Positions 1-10,411 of a stretch of DNA of 64,000 bases are shown one piece after another (the stretch's first letter is position 1; every line of letters begins with the position of its first letter). Below the pieces are notes generated by a model. It made no database searches and was not told the DNA's origin. It was given only the letters and a program-made list of their open reading frames with translations. The translations under genes were made by a program, and so were the position numbers. Source of the stretch: Acrasis kona (Eukaryota; Heterolobosea; Eutetramitea; Acrasida; Acrasidae); contig JAOPGA020000797.1 in the NCBI GenBank assembly GCA_026419775.2, forward strand, positions 62,001-126,000, given 5' to 3'.

Positions 1-609
1 TCAACAATAAACTTGGGCTGCAAAGTGAACCTAAAAGCCATAGCTCTTCGCGCGAGAAATGCTGAATATAATCCTAAAAGATTCTCTGCTGTTGTCATGA
101 GGATAAGGGAACCCAAAACAACGGCCCTAGTGTTTCAAACAGGAAAGATGGTTTGCACTGGGGCTAAATCGGAGGACGAGAGCAAGCTTGCTGCAAGAAA
201 ATATGCACGCATAATACAAAAGTTAGGGTATCCCGTAAAGTTTCTTGACTTCAAGTTACAAAACATTGTGGCCAGTTGTGATGTTGGGTTTCCAATTAGG
301 TTAGAGAAACTCACAAAAGCGCACGGCACTTTTAGTTCATATGAACCAGAATTATTCCCTGGTTTAGTGTATAGAATGATTGAACCAAAGGTTGTCCTGC
401 TAATATTTGTATCAGGTAAAATCGTACTGACTGGGGCGAAAGAAAAAGATCACATATACGAGGCTTTTGACCAAATCTATCCCATCCTGCTTGACTACAG
501 AAAAGAAGATAATGAGGACATATTTACAAACGACAGTAGTGATGAATTTGAAGATCAAAGTACATATGATGAGTTTGCGCTGGATACCAATAAAGAAATT
601 AATTATTAA
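1..609 (+). CDS. TBP: TATA-binding protein (TBP), 5'-truncated by window edge
   Basis: The protein is the general transcription factor that binds the TATA box for all three RNA polymerases. The frame is open from base 1 (Ser-Thr-Ile-Asn-Leu-Gly-Cys), so the start and N-terminal region lie outside the window. The 202 visible residues contain the two pseudo-symmetric TBP repeats. Diagnostic motifs are [11 protein letters not shown] and [11 protein letters not shown] in repeat 1, and [15 protein letters not shown] and GKIVLTGAK in repeat 2. Identity to known TBPs is obvious. Family members normally end just after the second repeat. This one carries about 34 extra residues, rich in Asp, Glu and Ser, ending at the TAA at 607. 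HDDC2 follows 43 bp downstream on the same strand. No intron is visible in this part. Confidence 0.97.
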   Translation, partial: STINLGCKVNLKAIALRARNAEYNPKRFSAVVMRIREPKTTALVFQTGKMVCTGAKSEDESKLAARKYARIIQKLGYPVKFLDFKLQNIVASCDVGFPIRLEKLTKAHGTFSSYEPELFPGLVYRMIEPKVVLLIFVSGKIVLTGAKEKDHIYEAFDQIYPILLDYRKEDNEDIFTNDSSDEFEDQSTYDEFALDTNKEINY

Positions 610-652
610 TGAATCATTGTGACACAATAATTTGTAACAATCAACTAACAAC

Positions 653-1240
653 ATGTCCCAGAGAGCACAGAACATTGTGTCATTTTTAAAGTTTTGTGGA
701 AAGCTTAAACATTTGTTGCGTACGGGATGGGTGGATCACAAAGTAAACAACCCAGAAACGGTGGCAAGCCATATGCACAGGATGGGCATTATCTCAATGC
801 TATCGCCCGAGGTCGGAGTCGATAGAGAGCGATGCATAAAGATGTGTTTAGTGCATGATATCGCCGAAAGTATCGTTGGTGACATTACACCCCATGCAGG
901 TGTAAGTGATGAGGATAAATATAATCAAGAAAAGTCTGCAATGGAAAAATTCAAAGCTTTACTCCTAAAGGATATTGATCAGAACAGCGAAGAGAATAAA
1001 GAGTTCGTTCAACATGTCGAAGAATTAATTCAACTATGGAATGAGTACGAAGATTTATCAACACCTGAAGCCATCTTGGTCAAGGACATTGATCGCTTCG
1101 ATATGATTTTACAAGCTTTGGAGTATGAAGACGATCAAAACACAAAATTAGAAACATTTTTTAATTCAACCAATGGAAAGTTTAAAACAGACTTCATCAA
1201 GGACCTAGCACAAGCAGTATACCAACAAAGGAAAAAGTGA
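653..1240 (+). CDS. HDDC2: HD-domain 5'-deoxynucleotidase, HDDC2/YfbR family
   Basis: The gene encodes an intronless 195-residue protein of the HDDC2/YfbR family. These enzymes are metal-dependent phosphohydrolases that remove the 5' phosphate from deoxynucleoside monophosphates. The HD metal-binding signature is complete: the first His in ETVASHMHRMG, the HD pair in VHDIAESIVGDITP, and the distal Asp in KDIDRFDMILQALEYE. Length matches human HDDC2 (about 204 residues). The ATG at 653 is the first in frame and the N-terminal helix (ILxFL-like, IVSFLKFCGKLK) begins directly after it, so the start is secure. The stop at 1240 is only 7 bp from the stop of the convergent rhodopsin kinase, so the two 3' UTRs must overlap. 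Substrate is inferred from the family. Confidence 0.92.
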   Translation: MSQRAQNIVSFLKFCGKLKHLLRTGWVDHKVNNPETVASHMHRMGIISMLSPEVGVDRERCIKMCLVHDIAESIVGDITPHAGVSDEDKYNQEKSAMEKFKALLLKDIDQNSEENKEFVQHVEELIQLWNEYEDLSTPEAILVKDIDRFDMILQALEYEDDQNTKLETFFNSTNGKFKTDFIKDLAQAVYQQRKK

Positions 1241-1247
1241 ACCTGAT

Positions 1248-4125
1248 TCAGTCGTCAGCTGCATTCTTCATTCGCCTTCTTTCTTGTATCAAGTTTAATA
1301 AATGTGTCGGAACCACTGGCTTTGAAACAAATTCATTCATATACTCTAAACACGCCAATTGTTCTTCACGGTCTACGCTCGCCGACAACCCTACTATAAA
1401 AACTTGATTATGTCGTGCCACGCGATTCTCTTGTTCCCACTGTCTAATTTGCTTTGAGCACTCCACACCATCTAATCTAAAAAATAATTGTCAGTAATTT
1501 CGCATGATTCACACTTACTTTGGCATGTAATTATCCATTAAAATCATGTCATAGTGACCAATTCCATTTTTAACCACAATCTGATATCCTTCTAATCCGT
1601 CGCAAGCAACATCGACATGGACGTCATTTACCTTGCGAAGGGAGTGCAATAGGAGTTTTCTGTTAATTTCATGATCTTCTACGATTAAAATGTTGAACTT
1701 TGCTGGGTCTTGACCAACAAAGGAGGGAGAGGAACTCTTTGGTGTATTTGGTGTAAAGTGCGCTGCTTGTTCATGACCTCTGCGGACTTGATCATCCTGC
1801 AGTAACTGCTTAATGTGTGTGAACAGGGTATGATATTTGATTGGCTTCCGTAGATATTCAATCTTGCAGTCAGGTATTCTTCTTGACCACTCATTTGGTG
1901 TCCCCAAAAGTAGAGCATAGTTGTATTTTGTTACAACCGGGAGATCGAAAAGAACATCTATAATTAGCACGTCGCATTGATCTGGTTGATCATATTGAGA
2001 GTACACATGTGATGCGCCCCAAGTGGTAACGATCGATCTCAACATGGCCGTTGTGTTTTCTTTATTAGTTAATATAGTAAATTTACATTCGTGACAAATT
2101 CCATGCGTACTGCCAACCTTCATCAGACAGTCTCTAGTGCTGAAGAGGTTCGATTTTTCGATGGGGACGTCAGTAGAAAAAGTGGTGCCTACTCCAAATT
2201 CAGAATTAACCGACACCGTTCCATTCATTTTTGAAATGATTCTTTTCGAAATGGTGAGACCTAAACCTGTACCGCCGAAATTACTTCCACTAGGGCTCAC
2301 TTGGCTGAATGGCTGAAAGAGTAGTGATAGCTTGTCTTCTTGAATTCCGATTCCCTGATCTTGAACATTAAATCTCCACATGTCCGTATTTTCATCGATA
2401 TGCGCTACATGCTCCACGGATAGAATCACAAAACCATCTACCTTGCTGAATTTGATAGCATTGTCCACAAAGTTGACTAGAACTTGTCTGAACCGAAAAC
2501 GATCCCCAATGACTGCGTCGTCATCCCAATAGTCTGCGCACATCACCACAAGTTCAACACTATTTTTTATACAACGAGAGCTCACAATATCTACAACCTC
2601 GTCTAGCAACTTGATTAGTCTGAACTCTACACGATCCAAAACAATTTCTGTCGCCTAGACTGTAAAAAAAAGTAATGTGCGTAATCCATACCTCATATTT
2701 TGAAAAATCCAAAATGTTGTTAATGACACCTAATAATTGTTCCGCTGATGTCTTTGTGACATCCAAGTATTCTTTTGTTTGTTCTACTTGTCTTGCATCG
2801 AGAGATATCGTTTTGTTTTCTTCCGTGTTAAAATTCTTGTGCTCCGCCAAAAGTATTTCGTTAATGTTCATGATGCCAAAAATTGGATTTCTCATCTCAT
2901 GTCTATGAAAGATTAGAAGAACTCTAATGTCATGGAATTACGTCATGACTGCAAAAAAGTTTTTCTGTGTTTTGCTGTACTCCTCTATAGCTGTGTTAGC
3001 CCTCTCTAGTCTCTGGTTCGCTCTTCTTATGCTAAACTCACGCTCTACGTCGATACGGTCTAAATGTATCGAATTTCCGTTAAGCAGCATTTGTGTAAAA
3101 AACCCTTTGGCCAATAGGTCGCACAACAGGTATCCAATCTCCTCTCCTGAAGGCGGTATTATTTTGAGCGCACTAATTTTTTAATTGTACCTGAAACAAG
3201 AAACATACCTTAACGACCAAACAAGAGGAAACCCAAACCAAACAAAACTAGCACACTGAAGGAATCTCAAGTGCGGTTGCGAGAACAAATGCCATAATCC
3301 CCAAAATGTTGGAACAAAACACACAAAACTAACTACAGCCATCAATCCTTGCATCAAACTCAAAGGATCCATAGCAGCAGCTAAAAACCCCGTCAAAATC
3401 ATTATTACATCATACACAATTATATGTATGCATCTTCTACTGAAAAACACCTCGTCTAGTGAATCCAAATTATCAAAAATTAAAATCATGAATGGCGTCT
3501 GTAAAGAGTTAAAGATGATATTGAAAAATGAACATACTGCACACAGCCATTCAGCGTAACGAGTTGGCAATAAAGGCCTCCCGAACGCACTTTCGATTAC
3601 AATAGTACAGTCCAACAAGTGCATTACATTAGTGGTAAAAGCTAAGCAGTTGATAAGAGAAACAATCATGCATAACTTTTGTTTGACAGGGTGTATGCTG
3701 CTTATTATATTATATGCGTCCGTTAATATAATCATAGCAAAGCAGATGCTTATAACTTGATAGTAAGGTAATATCACCTTGTGAGATGCTTGGTGCAGCT
3801 CTAATGTAACTTCTCTAGCATTTGAGAAGGGGAAAAACATGACATTCATTGTTATCGTCAACACTATATAAAATAATAAATAACCAACACACCAAGCGGC
3901 AGTTGGATTTTTATACCAGATCATGCTTGTTGCAGGCATTTTGATGTCTTCTTCATCATCCAAAGTTTTTGTCGTTGCTTCATTTTGCTTCTGTTTCGGA
4001 CTTGTACAATCTTTTCGCGGTACAAATTTTGCTATGTTACTGCCATGTGATAGTATAATATTATGCTGGAGCACGTCGGGGGCTGATGACCGCCTATCGT
4101 CTTTCATGGCTGTTGGGATTATCAA
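1248..4125 (-). CDS. Microbial rhodopsin fused to hybrid histidine kinase and response regulator (histidine kinase rhodopsin)
   Basis: Five exons (4125-3209, 3172-2942, 2902-2692, 2654-1519, 1476-1248) join in frame to give 907 residues. After a basic N-tail there are eight hydrophobic helices (about 76-98, 119-142, 148-175, 188-215, 232-252, 256-277, 286-306, 315-336). The last seven align to bacteriorhodopsin: LAFTT in helix B, RYAEW in C (Glu192 as counterion), YDVIMILTG in D, WFGFPLVW in F, and DLLAK in G, giving retinal lysine Lys328. A 55-residue coiled linker leads to HisKA (His384 in THEMRNPI), HATPase (NFVDNAIKF, DQGIGI, GGTGLGL), a degenerate receiver (643-740) and a canonical receiver (Asp827 in MDNYMPKLDG, Lys884). 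Reading: light isomerises retinal and drives a His-Asp phosphorelay. Splice joins are mine. The rhodopsin fold is inferred from motif spacing, the kinase is certain. Confidence 0.88.
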
Positions 4126-4432
4126 AGGTGAATCTTTTAGATACTCCTAATTATAACCCCGTTAGGCAAAATCTTACAACAACAAGTAGAAAATCTCAGG
4201 TTTTTAAATCTACCGTATGGATCATATCGGATCGAAATGGAATATTTATTTTTAAATTATTATTCAAGGACAATTTAAAACTTACTATTTAAAAGAAACG
4301 GACGAACATGAGCCAGACAGGAAGGGATCGCATCAGAAAATGAACCTTCTACGTACGACAACACCCAACGTTGGCATGATTTGAACTGAGTCATTTATGA
4401 AATGGTGCATATTTAGACATAATCAGGTACTT
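4126..4432. other. Intergenic: rhodopsin-kinase promoter and DNA ligase 3' flank
   Basis: These 307 bp lie upstream of the minus-strand rhodopsin kinase and downstream of the minus-strand ligase. The composition is AT-rich. A B-box-like stretch near 4381 was examined and is not part of a tRNA. I see no other coding or RNA feature. Confidence 0.6.
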
Positions 4433-7400
4433 TTATTTTAAAAAGAATAAAGACTCTTTTGCGATGCTGCCACTGTTAACTGACTGCCACACCCATGAAG
4501 AATTCACTACTTTGGCACCCTTCTTTTTCAACTCCTTCAGCCCATCATCCCATTTCTTCTTATCAGTAACAACATGCGTGATGTTCTCGTCATCAAACTC
4601 TGAAATCACATCTGCGCCATGCGCAATTAAATATCTAACTACTTGCCTCTTTTCGTCTACATCGCCATAAAGATACACCACACAAGAATCAAAAAAGTCC
4701 ATCAACATTGAAGTACCACTCAATAAAGCTTTCTTCTCGCTCTCTTCATCGGAATCTTGTTTCTTTTGCTTCTTCTTCTTTGGTTCTTCTACTTGCTCTT
4801 CTTCCTCATCACTTGTGACATTGTTACTACCTTCATTGTACAAGTAGGAATCGTAGGGAAGTATTTTATCTTGTTTTAAGCAATCATCAACCCATGCGCT
4901 CTTTACAATCACAGTGTCTGTCAATTGATTGACATGGTCATAAGTACTTGTTTTTGATTCACATACTAACACTGTAGATCGATCAGCGCCCACTATTTTC
5001 CATTCATCTGAAACATGCCCTCCATTCTTTAGTAAATGATCTTGAATTGATTCCGTTTCTTGTTGAGAATAGCCAGATATCACAGCATAGACTTTTTTAA
5101 ATAATTGTCCATCACTTTGCTGTTGTTGGGGATTGTTGGTGGGTTGATTAGAATCTTTAATCCTATTTTCGTCATCTCTATCCTTTGTATAAACGGTCAC
5201 GTTGATTCCTTTATCAACCAAATAGCGTTGTAGAGAATCATGTACTTGATCCCATTTCAATTTCAAAGTACCTCTATGGATTCTAGAAAAGTGTAAGCTA
5301 ATATCTTGCTCCAATTCTCTTGATTCGCTTTTGATTAACCTAGCGATTGCTCTCGCACATTCATCAAAGTGTTTGTGGCTCATGACTCTAGGTTCGCCCT
5401 TGTGTTTGTATTCTTGTGCAATCATGTTGCACAATAAAACGAATGGTGCTTTTTTGGATAGTTTGCATGTTTGGATTTTACCCAATTTTAATTCACCTGA
5501 ATCAGTGTAGAGTGATTTGGGTTTCTTATCGTACATGTCCGTGAGTGTTTTCATTGCTCCAAAGTTGCTCCAACTACCAGAATTATCTACAACGTGTGCC
5601 AAGATTCTGTGACCATCGTGATTTGTGGTTTTTGATAAATCACCATACACGTACGATAATTTACCAGGTGTTGAGTGGATGGGAGTGATTTCCTCATCTA
5701 TATCATGGTCGCCATCATTCTTTTTCTTCTTGTCATTTTTTTCTTCTTCTTCTTCTTCTTCTTCTATTTGGTCATCTGGTACAATAAACCCATCATCGTC
5801 ATCGTCATCAGAGTTAGATTGTTGTTTCTCATCTTCGTCGTCTTCATCTTCATCCTTTTTTCTCTTCTTTCCCTTATTGCTCAAGTTGTTCTTTTGAGTA
5901 ACGCCTGGGTTTAATGTGACATTATCCTGGAAAGCAACCGATGCCTTCTTTTTGCTCTGCTTTACCAAGTATTTCAAATGATCCAAATCAGTGGCATCCT
6001 CTACTTCCTTGTCATCTCTGATTTTTGTGACACGTGGGAAACGAATGCTGTATTCGCTGGTGTGATGATCGGTCTTTGTAAACTCTGCACCTGATACCTC
6101 CCATACCACGGTATTTTTTGGATCCCTGATGATGAAATCAGGTACAATCGATCTCTCAACATTCAACCAATCTGGCAGGGAATCATAATCTCTGGAAATC
6201 TTTTTCATCTTTTTTCTTAATTGTGTATCTAACCTCTCTATGGCCTCATCGTTGTGACCGTTACCACATTTACAAACTGTTTTGTAGGTATTGGTGGATT
6301 TGTCATGCACTCCCATCAAGTACACGCTCAACAAACCACTCTTGCTTCCTGTTCCAAAGTACGCACCAAGCACCAACAAATCGGCACTATCTGCCATTCC
6401 CTTCAAATAGTCCTTTTTGATTTTTAACCAATGACGTGCGTTGGGTTCGTAAATGGAATTCAAATCCTTGAGCACCAAACCTTCTTCTCCTTGTTCGATC
6501 ACGGCTCTCATTTTATTGGCCAATAGCGTTTCGCGATCTCCTTTGCTTCCATTACATACGAATGCTTCTCCGAGTAGAATGCGATGGGGTATGACTTTGA
6601 TGCTTTTTGTTAATAACTTTCTTCTCTTGTAAAGAGGAACTTCCAAGAGAGATTTGCCCTCATAGTACAAAATGTCGAACAAGAAGATGCAAATGCTCGC
6701 GTTGGTTTGTTGATTCTTCTTGTGTTTTCCGAGGGTACCGAAGGGCAATGGTTTGCTTGTTGTGTTATCGATGAGCAAAATCTCTCCATCCAGAATCACC
6801 TTGTTGATGTGCGGCTTGATTGATTTTTTAATAAATTCTTGAACGTCTTTTACTTTGTATTCCATGACTGGTTTGAGATTTCTGGAATAGCATTGAAGTG
6901 GCTTATCGGATTTACGGTCAAAGTGGATTTGAATGCGTTCTCCGTCGTATTTGAGTTCAGTGTAGAAGCCATTGGGGCAACGTTTGATGGCATCGTCGAA
7001 TGATTTACTTGGTCTCGCTAACATTGGTTTCACGGCAACTCCGAGTTTCATTTTAATCTGTAGCTTGATTTTTTTATCCTTCTTTTTTTCTGACACAATG
7101 TGAGAGGTTGATGATGGGTTAAGCAAGTTACCTTTCTTCTTCGAGGAGTCATCATCGGAATCTGCCTCTGCTAGAGATATGGGTTTATCCAGTTCACCAA
7201 GATCGACATCAATGTCCGTTTCATCATCTGATTCTGAATCCTTGTTTTTCGAGGAGGATGCCTTGGCTGGCTTCTTTTTTATTTCCTTTTCTTCATCACT
7301 GTCCTTGTCTTGCTTATTGGTCTTCTTTTTTGTTTCTTTTTCTTCATCACTACTGTCCTTGTTTTGCTTATTGGCCTTCTTTTCTTTTGAATTCTTATCC

Positions 7401-8271
7401 TTTTTTTCTTTCTTATCCTTCTGCTTATCATCTTCTTCCTAGAAGTATAATTAGTTTTCTTGGATGTAGCAGTCTTACCATGTCTTCATCACTATTAATC
7501 AGGGCATCCAAATCAAAGTCGACCAAACTGCTATTTAGTGTTTGAGATTGAGTTGCATCTCCTGTACAACGGTCTACAACGGACTTTATATCGTGAGAAA
7601 GTGTCCATGCTTTATAAGCGTCTGGATGAAGAGCCTCCAGTAGGATTTTCTCACCGGCATAAATTTTCAAATCGCCACAAATTCTTCTAATTAGAAACTT
7701 TATCTCGTCACCAGTAAATTTTTTATCCAGACAAAACTTCTCAAAAGCTTCCTCTTGATGCTCTCTTTTTGTTATTGTGGTCAATTTGTCCAAAAAGTCA
7801 TCAACTTGTTTCAAAGTGATGTAACTTCGCTTTGCAGTGCTATCTGTCTTTTTAAGGTACTAATCAAAGTTGACAAATGTTGTTCATTCTACTTACGTAT
7901 TTGATTGTTTCAGAAACATCGCCCTTGTCCAAGTGGTCCATCATTTCATCCAAATCACAGCTATTTATGGTGAGACATCGTAACAAGTGAGAACATACCA
8001 TAAAATGGCACTGAAAATCTTAACAATGTTTTTGTCTTTAACTCGAAACACACGATTATCTCCTTTTGGTAGAATAAGCTTAAAGACCAAATAAACGTTT
8101 CCGTTGAAACCATCCAAAAAATTCTTCGTAATTTGAGTTTTGCCTTTATGGGATGATTCTCCCTTTGCATTGTTATAACCATGATGTTATAAGACAAACC
8201 TCAATTTCTTTACATAGTTCTACAAACTTGTAAAATGATCCACTACCGTCTGCTTGTTTTTTTCCAGACAT
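4433..8271 (-). CDS. LIG3: DNA ligase III with ALC1-like macrodomain and two BRCT domains
   Basis: Five exons (8271-8200, 8162-7999, 7960-7897, 7859-7479, 7438-4433) give 1228 residues. The ATP-dependent ligase seals nicks in DNA repair and, in animals, in mitochondria. Residues 10-225 are the helical DNA-binding domain (GDVSETIKYYLKK, ITLKQVDDFLD). A Lys/Glu-rich linker follows. The nucleotidyltransferase core has KYDGERIQIH (catalytic Lys390) and GLVLKDLNSIYEP, and the OB-fold ends near 715 (SIRFPRVTKIRDDK). Core similarity to vertebrate LIG3 is extensive. After acidic runs, residues 819-981 match the CHD1L/ALC1 macrodomain, then come BRCT1 (1006-1100) and BRCT2 (1136-1228). There is no N-terminal PARP-type zinc finger, and the protein starts MSGKKQ, so no obvious mitochondrial leader is present. 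Confidence 0.95.
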
Positions 8272-8473
8272 TTGTGGTTGGAACTCTGTTGTCAATCACT
8301 TTTTATTTGTCGAAAAGTTGTAATCAAATTCCATTAAAAGCTTGACCGTGCGGATGGTCCACTTTCTTATTTAATGCATATTATTAAATTAAATTTTAAG
8401 TACTATTCTTCTGCTATTTGTTCATGAGGACTCGTCACCAACAATTTAGACAACCAATGTTACAATTTGAGGA

Positions 8474-9222
8474 ATGGGACAAAATCAAGCAAAGACTTTG
8501 ACAAGAGAGCAAATAGCCGACCTGCAGAAGGCTACTTCATGTTAGTCATCAAATACCACACAGTTGATAATATATAAGTAACAAAAAAAGAGGTTGAGGA
8601 GTTGTATGAGTACTACACTACACAATATAGCGATGGAAAGATTAACAAAGGGAAATTCACTAGAAATAGCGATCAAAACTCGGAGTTGAATGCGATCATC
8701 TTTAATACAGTCAAGAGTTATGCCGCCAGTTACTATGTAGATGGTTCAAAATCAACCGGTACCAACATACCGAGCAACGCTCTTAAAGGTGAAGGTACAT
8801 CCAATAACAATAATATAAACAAACAAGCACAAACAAGGACAGTTGAAGATAACACACTATCAATCGATTCACTTAATTTTCAGGAAGTCTTACCAACTTT
8901 AATGCTATGTGACTCTACTTCTCAGGAGTCGAAATTAGATTGGGGCTTTCATATGTTCGCTTCGTCACAAAGGCAAAAGTCAAACCCAAATTCCATAGAC
9001 AGAGAAGCGCTGTCGGAAACATTCAAGAGTATTTATAAATCACTTAGTGATAAAAATATTGCAAATCTTCCCGACCACCTGCGAGATCCAGACTGCTGCT
9101 TAGAATTTGTTCTGTCCAAGACCAATCCACCACCCGCTTCCCAAGACCAAGACGCACAAAAGACACCAACATCACTGACAAAGGAACAATTCAAACAAGC
9201 TTATAAACAAAAAACTTCTTAA
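8474..9222 (+). CDS. N-myristoylated neuronal-calcium-sensor-like protein with degenerate EF hands
   Basis: Two exons (8474-8540, 8579-9222) give 236 residues. The start MGQNQ is a good N-myristoylation signal. The order of helices follows recoverin/frequenin: LTKKEVEELYEYY, then SDGKINKGKF in place of the first pseudo-EF hand, FQEVLPTL, KLDWGFHMF, and IDREALSETFKSIYKSL, ending with SLTKEQFKQAYK. None of the expected Ca-binding loops keeps the DxDxDG spacing, and Asn/Gln/Ser-rich inserts replace them. I infer a membrane-tethered adaptor that has lost calcium binding. The family call rests on helix motifs and is moderate. The stop lies 2 bp from the stop of the convergent EXPERA gene. Confidence 0.6.
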
Positions 9223-9224
9223 AT

Positions 9225-9797
9225 TTATTTGGTCTTTGTGTTTTGTGCTAAAGATGCTGCTGCGATTAGTTTCCTTGCTGTCATTCTCGTCACTAACATT
9301 GGTACTAGAACCCAAACAAAACTTGGAATGAAAAAGAAGAAAATAAAATCTGAGGCAATGTTATGGCCTGTGTAATTCATTTTTCCGTAATACTCGATCG
9401 CAAAGTACAAGGTGGTTTTGCTCCAGGTCATGACCGAAGCGATTAGTGCCACAACGAGAGACAAGGGACGTGTCTTAATGTTTGAGTGCAAGTACACAGC
9501 ATACAATCCCAATAGGAGCTCAATCAAGTTAATTACTGATTGGGCGACAACAAACGGCTCATCCATATCTGCGTATCTTTTATCGTGCAAGATATATTTT
9601 TGGTCTTACAGTTAGAAGAACAGTCAAATCAGTCACTTACATGGGATCCAAATGTACTCATATAAACCTCCAGCCATTGAGTGAGGACGCATCAACACGA
9701 ATGTTGCGTCCCAAAAAACAATTAGATTGCCAAGAATAAGCCACAACTTAGCCCATGTGGGGAGGGACAATATTTGTTGAGCTGTTTGTTGTACCAT
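9225..9797 (-). CDS. EXPERA-domain four-helix membrane protein (EBP/TMEM97 superfamily)
   Basis: Two exons (9797-9641, 9604-9225) give 178 residues with four membrane helices. The pattern fits the EXPERA domain shared by sterol delta8-delta7 isomerase (EBP) and TMEM97/sigma-2. Helix 1 contains LGNLIVFWDATFVLMRP, then WIPYQKYILHDKRYADMD, a second helix with LIELLLGLYAVYL, a third with TWSKTTLYFAIEYY, and a fourth with FIPSFVWVLVPMLV. These proteins sit in the ER or lysosome membrane and act on or bind sterols. The basic C-terminus ends KTK, and whether it acts as an ER-retrieval signal is unclear. Isomerase activity cannot be asserted because many EXPERA proteins are not enzymes. Confidence 0.75.
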
Positions 9798-10411
9798 TTT
9801 TTAGAAGCCAACTTGAAGTGATCGTTTTTTTAAAACGTATATGGTCGACGACTCCGGTGTGACGATCCGCGGGTCTTTACTTGTAAGTCTAAATAGGAGA
9901 TCCGACCTCATATAAATCGGAGTTCCATTAAAATAAATCAATCGTTCTAAACAAAGAATTACACAAAGGCTTACATAGATAAATTTATCTAATGAGATCA
10001 ATAGGTCAATAGGTAACATCTTATTGTTAGAAAAAGACTGAGTACATTTGGATCAACAGGTATATCTTACGGCATAGAAGAAAAAGACAATATTATCTTT
10101 AATTGATTGATATAATGATCAGTATGATTTCGACTTATAGACTCAGGACTGTTCCAGAAAGACCGCCCGAACATTACTGAACCCAGCCATAGTGGGTTCG
10201 ACAACCCTTACAACAGGATTGCAAGGGGTGCACATTACTCCGTTAATTTGACGACATCTTTAATTTGGCATCGTCTCGAGAAGCATGATCTCGCCCCAAG
10301 AGAGAAAACAGGAAAAGTAAGAGAAAGAGCTATGCCTCTTGAATCACCTACTAGAAGGATATTGTTAGATTGATAATTTCGGAACTCAGGTCTTGAAAGT
10401 GAAATTCATGT
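9798..10411. other. Long intergenic region with hairpins; possible non-coding RNA
   Basis: At 614 bp this is the longest stretch without a supported gene in the window. It separates the EXPERA start from the stop of the next minus-strand gene. Short frames inside it look non-coding. It contains ACTCCG at 9851 matched by CGGAGT at 9918, a perfect 7-bp hairpin at 10179-10199, an alternative GGGTT/AACCC stem at 10194-10207, and a GACGA/TCGTC stem around 10250-10275. No known RNA family was recognised. Confidence 0.45.
10179..10199 (+). other. Perfect 7-bp stem, 7-nt loop hairpin
   Basis: GAACCCA at 10179 pairs exactly with TGGGTTC ending at 10199 around the loop GCCATAG. A competing stem uses the same TGGGTT with AACCC just downstream. 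The function is unknown. Confidence 0.5.

Noticed and set aside
4370..4400. A possible minus-strand tRNA with a B-box-like GTTCAAATC
   Set aside because: No A-box, acceptor pairing or cloverleaf can be drawn around it.
7961..8197. A 78-codon minus-strand frame in the ligase region
   Set aside because: It is the wrong frame of ligase exon 2. The correct frame matches the LIG3 DNA-binding domain through VYLVFKLILPKGDNRVF.
10190..10212. A T-arm-like GGGTTCGACAACCC that might mark a tRNA
   Set aside because: The stem closes a four-base loop rather than seven, and no anticodon arm is found upstream.
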